Positions 1 to 10,900 of a stretch of DNA of 64,000 bases are shown here, piece by piece. The stretch comes from Tigriopus japonicus (lineage: Eukaryota > Arthropoda > Copepoda > Harpacticoida > Harpacticidae): assembly GCA_010645155.1 (NCBI GenBank), contig CM021316.1, positions 10,908,119-10,972,118 on the forward strand, given 5' to 3'. A program made the translations under genes and the position numbers. The notes under the pieces are model-generated. The model was not told the origin of the DNA, made no database searches, and saw only the letters and a list, made by a program, of their open reading frames with translations. Each line of letters begins with the position of its first letter. Position 1 is the stretch's first letter.

Positions 1-1805
1 AATGCACAACTTGTGCGTGCTTCAGTTGGCGGATCATTTCAACCTCTTGAAAGTCTCAGGGTCAAGTGACACAGAGATATCATTTGGCTCAGATCTTCAG
101 TGCGACTCATTACTACTTCAACTACCGAGCAGGTCCTTCGCATATGAACAATTGTTCTGCCCAATGACCTTGTCACATCCTGCGGAAGCTTGATTTTTAC
201 TTCCATTCAAACACTTGGTCCATAGACACGCCATTCAGTACAGGAAATCATCGTTTTTTCCTGATCAAATGATTGATTTCCGCACCGACAAAACGATGAT
301 TTGAGCACCGTAAGATCATCAGCCAGGCTTCAGAGGATTCGAGGAACTACACTCTAAGTCCAAGATTTGGCCCACAAAATATGGTTCATGAGCGGCTTTT
401 CGATCCAAATTTCTTTCTCGTTCAAATCACAACAATAAATGAGCAGCCATCTTGGAATTCATATACATACATATACTCAAGCCAACTCAAAGGGCATCAG
501 GTTCATTTCTGATCGTTTAAGGCGGGACCAAGACGAATGGCTCCAGCGCAAATTGATACATGATTCAATTTTCAAAAATGCCATCAACATTTTGCCTTGA
601 CATCAATGGAATGTGTTCGAACTCTGCTTAGAGAGCGAGAGAGCAGACCATTGCAATCAAGGCGTCTTCAAACCAACCAACCACCGAGCTTCAGGCCATT
701 ATCAATGGTGGGCGGCGATGGTTGTAGTAGTACGTAAACGACGAAGAAGTTGGGCTGGTTGTTGTACTACTACCAATACTATATACTACGGACTTCTGAG
801 GTTGCGATTGAGAAAGTTGGAAGAATTGTGCGACGCCATAATAGGTCGCATGTTGACTTAACTGATTGAAAAGACTCAAGTATACCAAGAAAGGCAGGAA
901 CTTGGCCGAGTGTATCCTGGAGGATCATTAATTGAATTAAACTTATTTCAGGCATATCATGATTTATTTCTTATATTTGGCATCGTGGAGATAGTCTTCA
1001 ATTATTAGCTGGTTGAAACACGGGAGTTATGTTTAAAGTATACTCTTCGAATGTTAAATTTATCTGACTTTGGTATACTCGAGCTGTTGAATTACGTAGT
1101 CTTGTAAACATGTGCTAATGTCTTATGTCTTTCAAACGTTGCTGATGACCTGAAAATTTGTTTTTGAACCTTTAATCTGACTTGATTCGAGTATATTTGA
1201 GCTTCGTTTGAATTAGTACAGATTTTGATGGAGGTCTTGATTGAAGTACACTTGAGAACAGTTTAAATAACCTGAATTTGGGATACTCCAGAAATTTGTT
1301 TTAATGAGGTTAACATGTGACCTATTTTTCGGTCAGGTATTTACTACCCAAGCAAGAGAATCTGAATTTGAAAAATGAGTGTGGTATAGGGAATGAGAAG
1401 TCCATATGTTTCGAAGTCCTGAGACTTTTCCAAAAAGGGCGGATTGGCTTAACATCTCAATAAGTCATGTGTCACAAAGGGCGGATTTTTTTTACCATTG
1501 TCCCACTGAGCTTCAAGTACAGGAAATTACTCTTTATATTCGCCTTCAGAATTGTTTGTGGAGATTTACCGTTTTATCAATGCTTGAAGAAACGGGCTTT
1601 GCCATTGAAATCTCCAGAAACGCCGTTCAAGCAAGCAATTTTTTTTTTGCATTGGCTCAACTAATCTTTATATAATCTAATCCGGAACAAAGGATCCCGA
1701 TCAACCTGTACATTCAAGGCCCGTCTTTTCACCGAGGTTATATCATAACACTTAGTTGTCAGACATACGTTTTGACAAACTGTCCAAGATGGGTCAATGA
1801 CTTAC
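1..1805. other. Intron of the PH-domain gene
   Basis: This stretch lies downstream of the PH exon on the minus strand. No further PH-domain exon was seen on the minus strand, so the next exon is probably outside the window. Only short unsupported ORFs are present. Confidence 0.5.
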
Positions 1806-1980
1806 TTCGATAGTAGAAGAGACAGTACTCTGAGAGGACGAACCATCGCTTTTTCCACAACATCAAACCATCGCTCCCTTGTTTGTAGAGCCAACCTTTG
1901 AGGGTCACTGGAGCGTCCTCGGATCTTTTGATCAAGAGCGAGGATGACTGAGTCGATGCTTTATGCGAGTTCCGGCGACC
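1806..1980 (-). CDS. Exon encoding the N-terminal half of the PH domain
   Basis: The acceptor is an ATCGTTTCAG-type site just above 1980 and the donor is GTAAGT just below 1806. The exon is 175 nt, enters in phase 0 and leaves after one base. The translation carries a basic, Ser-rich lead-in, then the PH core with Gly-Trp-Leu-Tyr-Lys-Gln, Trp-Lys-Lys-Arg-Trp-Phe-Val-Leu and Tyr-Cys-Leu-Phe-Tyr-Tyr-Arg. The Lys/Arg residues around the beta-1/beta-2 loop are those that bind phosphoinositide head groups in this family. This exon is the anchor for identifying the whole gene. Confidence 0.9.
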
Positions 1981-4900
1981 CTGAAACGATAATCAAACAA
2001 TTCATGATCATGATGATGAAGGGTGTAAAGCCTTCTGCTCTCCTCCGTTTCCTTTGAGATGAGAGTGGAATGAAAGTGAATCAATTGAAAGTTGTACAAC
2101 GAGCATTAAGGAACATGGCGAGGGCCCAGCCTTGATGAGTAATTGATTCATCTTTCGCAAAGTGCACTCAAGAACGAATCAAGAGGAAAACCGTCCGTAC
2201 GCTCCCCATGAATGCAGGATCAAACAGATGGGACTACGATCCTTCTCAGAGCAAATGTCGTTGATTCATAATTGAGCAACTTTCCCCAACCCAAATCCTT
2301 TTCCCCCAAATCACAAGCTTCTAATAACACACACTTACTTTCCGGTTATCCATGCTTGATGAGGGGCTGTTTGAGGCAGTGTTGCTGTCATCCAACCTGA
2401 AATAAATCCAATGAGCAATCCATTTAGAGTAGTGAAACAGACAGAACGAGAAAAAACCAACGTCGTCTTGTCTTTCAACGTCAATCAGAACGCGTAATTA
2501 AGTGCCATCAAAAACAGATCCCCTTCATTGAAGGAATGCAATCAATTTTCTCTTCAAATTAAACTCGGGGGAGGAGGGTCTTTTTTTCATTCTCCTGATT
2601 TCCAGAATTGCCAGAAGCCTACTACGTATGTACCTTGAGAAGGAATTGTCAAAGACCTGCCAATTCATCATCAGTCGTTGGTAAACCAATTGCGCTTCAC
2701 GAGCGACATTTATTCAACTACTTTCTACTCGATCTTGATCTCAAATCGACTAAGAGCATCATCTGGCCAAAAAGAACGTATATTGGAAAGTTCGAAAATT
2801 TGGAAACGCCTCGTCATTATAGGAAACCATCGTGGAGAGAGAGGTCCAAGTAGAGCACAACCTCTGAAGGTTACCAAAGGAAATCATATTGGACACTACA
2901 AAGGGATGAATGCCTGAGGATAAGAAGAGGTTCCACCATTTTGTCTCGAGTCATTTCGTGGGAGGGCAGACCCTTTATTACTCTTACATAATGCAGGAAA
3001 AGAATGAGAAATGATCATAGGAAGAGGCCTCCAGAAGATTTTGAGAAACAAGAGAATTGGTCATTTGATTAATGACCTCCAGTTGACTGGAGGCGAGACA
3101 GGGGGGAATCTTTGAAAATTGCCAAAGATTCATCAGTTCTGGGTGGAGCTTTGGGTCCATCTTGGAATACAATGGGCAATAAACAAACTAGTATGTATAC
3201 AAATCGAATTTGGGAAGGCAATTGGGAGATAAACAAGCACCATTAGAACGCTTCAAAATCCAACAATAAAATCAAATTTTGACTTGTCTTTGTTTTTTGA
3301 TTCCATCACCCTAAAGAAGTTCGAGGAGTGTTCAATAATGAAAGGGGTAAGGCAATGAGTCCAAGTCGAATTTGCATTACTTGCCAGTCTGCAATAGGTA
3401 CATTCCAAGCTCAAAGCTCTCTCTCCGTCTAATGTGCATGACCGCTAGAGCAACAAAGCACTTTGCCATGAACTGACTGAGAGGTAAGTAAATAACTAAG
3501 TCATGGCGATGATGCCAAATTGGCAGTCATTGCGATTTCTTCCAGCCTTTTCGTCGAATCCAAGGCGAAGACGAACTGGACCCGCGATAAATCCCCAGTG
3601 TCTCGCGTGTGTTTGCCGCTCAATTTATGGAATTAGGTCAGACCTTAGTAGATAGGTAGGTATTGAAGGCACCGTGCTGTTTATCAGGAGTCATTTTTCT
3701 TGCTAAATGATCACGAACCTGTCTTCCGCGTCCAGAGACTCATGCAGCATCGGTATTCCTGGCTGAGCGAACCCAGGAATGGTTGGTTGTTCTTTGAACC
3801 ACTTCTCATCTATTCAGGCTCAGCCCAAAGACAAAAACCACACAGGGTTGAGAACCTCGAACTAACAAGTGAGTGACGAAAGTGAAACTGTACATTCATT
3901 CAGTCTAACAAAAAAAGGCACTGCTCTTGCATGATGTGGCTTGGGAAAACGGCACAACTTGAATCCGTTGTGATTGGACATGCTAAATAGGTGGATGAGC
4001 TTATTTTTCGCTCTTCTGGAGCCACTTGAGCTTAAGCAATTTCATGGCTATTAACTAGCCAGATCAAAGCACCGAAATCGCCGGGTTTGCCCGTGGAGTA
4101 GGAAGTAAACCATTAAAATTCATTTTCCTCCCAGCCAAATGGGCTTGATATCTAATATCAGGTTCTAGTACATCGTCTCATTGCCAAGATTCTTCAAAGA
4201 GACCCCTACATATGCCTTCGATCAATCATGTCCCCCTTAAGAAAAGGTCAATAAGACGAAGGGGAAAGTGTGTGTTAGACTTAAATAAACTTCATCCTAC
4301 CTTGAATTCAAAAGGGTTCCGGATGAGTCAGGGGAAACCCCCGGGAAATGACTAGATCCCGAGCTTCGATCGGGCGAAAAGTGATCCGGATGTCGAATGA
4401 GAGGATTATTGTGATGATGAGGGTGTCGCGGGGACAAGTTGGAATTGTTCATAGTGAGCGATCCTGGATGGGGCAGGGTTTGGGTACTTTGAGATGGGAC
4501 CCCCAAATTGTTGGGCCTTGGCGGTCCTTGACCACCATGGTGTGAGTTACTGAAAGCAAATAAGAAAATCATGTCAATTCAGGTGGCAAATTCTTTGTCA
4601 ATTCTGGTGAAGGAGTACGTGTTCCCAACAACGACAACACTCCAAATCTCAGTGATACGTAGTAGTAGAGACTAGACACTCAAACCGTGTTACCTCATTT
4701 GGAAGTGATGTTTGGTGTTTTCTCAGAAAAAGACAACGGTTTGGAAGTCTTTTTTTACCAACCCAACATCGAAACTGTTTCGCCAATTGAACACCACGTT
4801 CTTCTCGGTACACTTCAAATGGAGTTTCTGTTCGTTCTCAAAAAGATGAGAGAGCCAGAAATAAGGGAGTTGGATCACATTCAATGATTTTGGGGGAAAA

Positions 4901-7900
4901 GATAAGCCAGCACTTGGAAAAAACCGCCTCTTTACTCGTTTATCTTTCCTTGAGGTATCTGTGTATGAATAGGCTTTTTCAAAAAATGTACGCATTGATT
5001 GAAGACATCCCTGTTCAAACAACAACAGGCCAGTTAGTAGTGTTTTAGGACCGAATAGCTTTGTTGTTTTAGAAATTGGAAGCGACTAGGTTTTACTCTT
5101 TGAACCTGGAATCTGAGACAAAAGTGAAGCTTCGATTTGGCATGGCTTGAAACCGACGAATGTACGTGAACTGATTGGAAACAAAACAAACAGATCCGAG
5201 TTCTGAAAAGCGAAGATTAGCAAAGGCTAATTGGAAATCATGACTGGGAAAGAAAATCAGGGACGCGTTCTTTCGCAAGAGATTTCCCCAATTATTTTTT
5301 CGCATGCCAACCTTGGCCATTTCATTCCGGAAAATTTAGCACGCACATTCGATTAATCAGTCAATCACTCGCAGTCTTGTTCAAAATCCTTGTTTAATCA
5401 TTGCGAAATTACAATCATGCCAACCAAGAAAGAAGGCAAATGTCACCATTACGTTTACGAAATATGCATGCATCCCAGTTTTTTCGAGAGACTTCTTCTA
5501 AAAAGGCATCCGAAATGCATCTCAGGTCTCATCATGAGATGAATATCAGATAATTGGAATAGGACGAATTGAACTGAACGTCACGTTTCTTGTGATTAAA
5601 CTAAACTACAACTCTATGAATCATCGTCCTTTGTGCGCGTATACTTTGCAATAATAGATGAACATTGAACATTAGAATGGCAAACAAATGTCATCTTCAC
5701 TTTTCGTCGAGAACAAATGAATTATTAAACTTATACAGGAGGCTCGATTTTCATCAGCTGTTGTCATTCCATTTCCCGCATACTTACTCGATTCGTTGTA
5801 TCTTGTTCCTAACAGCAAACAGAGTTCAGGATTGGCCCTTGAAACCGAGATTTGTTTGCTCAAGAAGGACCTATTACTTTGTCGATCATTCACGACCCGG
5901 CAAGGATGCTCTTTTTATATGTTTCTCTCAGGCAGTGTTCGTAGCGTACAGTAAAACCATACTTTAATTGGTAAATTGAGATGCGGGTCATTGCGATAGA
6001 TTATGCTTAATAACCTCGATGAAGGACAGAAAACGGCGTATGTTAAAGTCTGGTCGTATTGGGTGACATTCGCAGATAGAAGCCGTGAAACGCAACAGGA
6101 TTGACACACTCGATTCGTGTTTACAGAAAGTCAGGCCCCAAATTATCTCTGCTCATCCCTCGGTTTCTAATCATTGATTGCGATACTCAGTAGCGCCTTC
6201 TGTTCGAACGCGATCAATGTGCCTCTCAGGAAGTGAAGGTTTTTCAAACATGGAACTCCAGGATTCGGTCCAAAAGTGGTTGGAACAAGACGAGACTAAA
6301 CGTGATTTGACACCTACCAAATCGTTGCCGGCCACCATGTTCATGAAGGGCCGAATTCCCAGCAATCTTAGTCCCGAGTCGAATAGTGAATCGGACTCGG
6401 ATGACAACTTCAGGCTTCGACTCGAGAAGATGATTTTTGGTCCGCGGGTTTTGCGAAAGACCGGATCCGTACCAACGTACTTGGAGCAATTGAACTATGA
6501 CGCTGATGAAAGTGATTTCTGCGATGACAACAATACTGGTGAAGAACATCATGGCCTGATGATGAAGCCATTATTATCATCAACATCGTCGTCATCATCC
6601 AAGACAAACCGGCTTGAAAAAGCAGCAGGAAATCACCCTGGTGAAGATGGAGAAGCCGCTCCATGCAGCAGTGTGGATAATCCGGTAAGTCATCTATCTC
6701 CCTTCAATTATGATCATTATGATGGCTTTTGTCATGACTGCGCCTTTTGGCCAAAATCGGGATTGGCTCTTCCGATGAAAGTCGAAAGGCGTTATTGATG
6801 TCAGTTCTTGAAGAGACTTGCACTTCCTACCTCGATCGAAATCTTTGCTCAAGGCTACCATGTAATGGACTGAATCATGAAAAAAAAGAGGTCGTCTTTT
6901 ATTATCCTTGAGCATGTGAGGAAGAGTTTCCATCAACGAGCTTGGAATATCTTCTCACAAATGACACGGGAAAGGTGGTGGATAATTAACTTTACTCACG
7001 AATTTGCATCTCTTTAGTCGGAGAGGAACTCGGCAATGCTCATATTTCAAGGGGCCAGTCAGCTCCACCCAAAGTGAACTAGAACACATGCCTTCGAAAC
7101 TAGCTAGCTCAATGGCCAGGGAACTGGATACAATCGCACAAGTAGCAATATCGAGGGGGCGGAATGAATAAGCACTCCACATCTCATATGTTTTCACTAT
7201 CTCTTTTTCATGCTCCCTCTCCCATCCAACAAAAACCGCAAACCCCGATGATCAGATTCCCACCGCACGAAAGAGGAGCAAAAAGATGTCCACAGCGAGC
7301 TCAGTCAATTCTACAGCTTCCAGTTGGTCATTGGATAACCCGTTCATCAATCTCATGTCCGAAGCGCGCATTAGAAAGATCTCCACCGACAGGATCTCCA
7401 ACTTCAGTACCATCGAGGCCAACCAGTTCCAATTGAGGAAAGTGTCCGAGTCACCGAGCCAAAAGTCGGTTCCGGAAGAGATCGAAACGACTGCCAATCT
7501 CCCGAGCCATTCTGATCCACAAAGCACCACAAAGAGGGCTCCAAAGTACCCCAATATCATGAGCCCGAGAGCTAGATCTAAGAACAGGCATAACACAAGA
7601 ATGAATGGAACACGTCATGTCCTCATTAGGAACCAAAAGACAGTCCAAGGAAGTCGGGTCTTTGAAAACTATCAACAACACATTTACGAACGGACCCATA
7701 AACCTTGGAGAAAACAAGACATCCAAGATGACACCGTGACTAAGGCCCCCAATAGTGCTCTGCCACCCCGAAAGGTGCCTGTTCATCAAACTAGGTTGTT
7801 GTCTGTGGATGAAAATCAACTTCTCACTCAAAGACCCTTCAACCGAAGACGAAGCTCAGCCCACGTGGTTGGAAAGACCCGATCCCGTCAGCCGTCTCCG

Positions 7901-10900
7901 AGTCCGGAATCATCGGATCGAGCTCACTCGCAACCTCGACCTTTCGAAAGTTGTGTCAGTGGTGACGAGGAATTGGAATTGCCTCAATTTAGTCGCCATA
8001 CTAGAACAAGATCAACTTGGGCTCCTGGAAACAAATCCGGAGCCATCGCCGAGCAAAACGAACTCCCAATGACCCGAGATGACGAACAAGGAGGCATTGG
8101 AAAACGGGCGGTTATTAAGAAATCGTTTCAGAGATTGGGGAAAATATTTGGCCAAAGAAAATGATTTGGCCAATGACTACTACATGTGATCAATAAACTT
8201 CAAGTTAATTTGTGCAGAGGTTTGCGAGAGTGTGAGAAACCATCAGTCATTCAGGTCAGGTTCCAAATGGTTCTAGCATTACTAGGCTACAATCCATGAT
8301 GATTTGCTATTGTTGCTGGGATTTGAATTTGGTGTCTTTACAACGGGAAAAAAGTCCGTAAGCTAGGGAGGATTACAACCAGTTGAATGAAGAAGAAGAA
8401 GAAAAAAACCTCGTGGAAAAAGATATTGAAGATCGAAGCGGTCGTTCGTACTTGTCAAAGGAGTAGGTCGGCAAGAAAAGCGGGAACAAAAAGAGCCCCA
8501 AGCTTCACAAGAATGATCCCGCTACATTATTAAATGCAAATTTGTCAACCCAAGACGGTCATTACATCATTTGTCATCATAGTGCATCTTCCAGCCACAT
8601 GACAGGCTCTCCCGACGATGCACTCAACATAATCGATAATCCATGTCACCGTACTAGAGATAATCCCACTTCAGGAAAAAATATCTACTCTTTATTTTGT
8701 TGCTTTTTTTATCTCCTTCAAATCCATACCACCGAGTCTAATTTGGTCCACTGTCTGCCGAGTTTTGCAGTTCATTTACAGACGAGCCATATTTGGAAGT
8801 GGATTTGTAACGTGACCTATGGTTGCGTTGTTGTCAGTTCCGCGAAAAGCCTCTTTCCCACGTGTCAAAGGTTAGTTGTCAATGTATTATACGTTAATAG
8901 TAGATGAGCTCGCGAAAAGAGGTCGCATAGGTCACATTCCACTTGATCCTCACCTAGCCACTCTGTGTAACCAACTACTGTTACTTCACATCAATGTCGA
9001 TGAAAGAGGATCCTTCAAGTTTATAATCTCCATCTACAAATTGGTCGCGGATGAACCGGCAAAGAATGAATCAAATTCCTCGCTCAAGACGGTTCAAATC
9101 GGACCTCCTCCCCATGATCTCCATCCTCAAACGGGGTAATGCTCGCCTTTGAGTAGAAAAATTTGCATTGCAGATCTCGACGAATTCAAAGCGAACATAC
9201 GGGCCCCATTCTCAGACCAGTTACATTATCTGCCAAGTGACCAAAGGCAACTGCAAATTCCTGACACCCAAGCACAAAAGCGTGTTTCGCCGAGGTGGAT
9301 CCCGAGAGATTAGAATTGTCTAAAAAATGAATATGATGGTTTGGCCTTTGAACAATAAAAACACCTTGCCAAGAGTCTAATGGCAGAGATAGCCTCGAGC
9401 TTTGGCGCATTTTTCGGTGCACATTTCCTCCGGTGACAACTAGTGTCCCAAAACCAACAAACCAGAGATTTATTTGCCCCCGAGGAACTCCTATCCTCAT
9501 TTGGCGTGATAAGATCGAGTTCAAGTGACGATGGACTTCCGTTCTTGAACACGAAGTCGTCTCTCATTATAACGAATAAGATAATTGAAAAACACACAGC
9601 TCACCTTCCTTTCTCTTAGAGCTTTTACACTTCTGAAAACGTCACTTTGGCAATCTCACTAACACGTCAAACACTTCATGGCTGACCGCTGTTTTGAATC
9701 TCCATGGTTGTTGTGGTCTTCATCATCTTTGCAGTAACACGAGATGATTATTGAAGCACAAGATTCTTCAGCTTCTTCATATGGTCACTAGATCCTTCTT
9801 CTTCGACTTCATCCAGCACCTTTAGCTTCTTGTGTACTCACTCTCACGCACTCACATCATATCTCAACAGGTGAACACCGACTGAAGTGACAGCAGCAAA
9901 GCCCAACGAGAACGAACGAACTAACTAGTACATACGTACACTAGATGGAGGAGGAAGAACACGAGAGGAGTCTCTTCTACCTTGTTTCTCTGGCTCTCAA
10001 GTGCCCATCTATCCACTTTTAGCTAGACGACGAACGAAGGAACGGAGGAGATGGCGGGCTTGAAGACGCAATGATTCGCTGCCGGTACCTTCCTTGGACA
10101 GACCAGCACCTGAGTGGTTAATGTGTGCTCCAGCAGCCCTACTAACTCCGTAACTGTCCAGGGCCTTTCGAGAAGCGACTGCTCCATCGTTGTTGGTGTT
10201 GGTGATGATGACCAGTAGTAAGGTAGGCCCATGGCCCTCTTCTCTTTACTTCTCGTTGTGTCGAACGAGCATCCCGAGGGTTAATGGTTAATGGACCAAT
10301 ATACATTATGACACAAATGCCAAGTGTTACTCATCACCAGACTTGGAAGTTGGAAGTAGTAGGCGGAACCTGGACCAAGAGTGTGAGAAATTCTTTGGGA
10401 GAAACCGGCCTGTCCGATTCAGGTTCTCGCTTCAACAACCAACCAACCAACCAACCAACCCTTCCTTCTCCAAGTTGTCTTATCTCTATGACAATCTTGA
10501 ACTGAGTTGGTGGAAAAATGACATTGGCTTTTTGGGTGGGGGGTGGTTTCGAAAAAAGACCATATTGGATACTTGAAGCGTCTTTTTCATCTATCGAAAT
10601 TCATCTAGTGATGGAGAAAGAGGAAAAGTCTTAAACGTTGGGGAAAGAAAAAATGCTTTGGAATCTCAGCATAAGGTACTCCGAGATCTCATCGATTGGA
10701 ATTAGCCGATTTGAAATTAATTGGAAGTGATCCAATCGACAGTTTGGTCAAGTTTAATGAGAGAGAGTTGCGGTTTCTAACAAGTTCCGAGTAGCTTTTT
10801 TGGTGAGCCATCGCCTTTACTTCGTTAACTGTCTTCATTATCTGGGATTGAAGCTATGTTTTTTAGCTAGATTTTTGTGTCAAAATTGACCTCAGGAATA

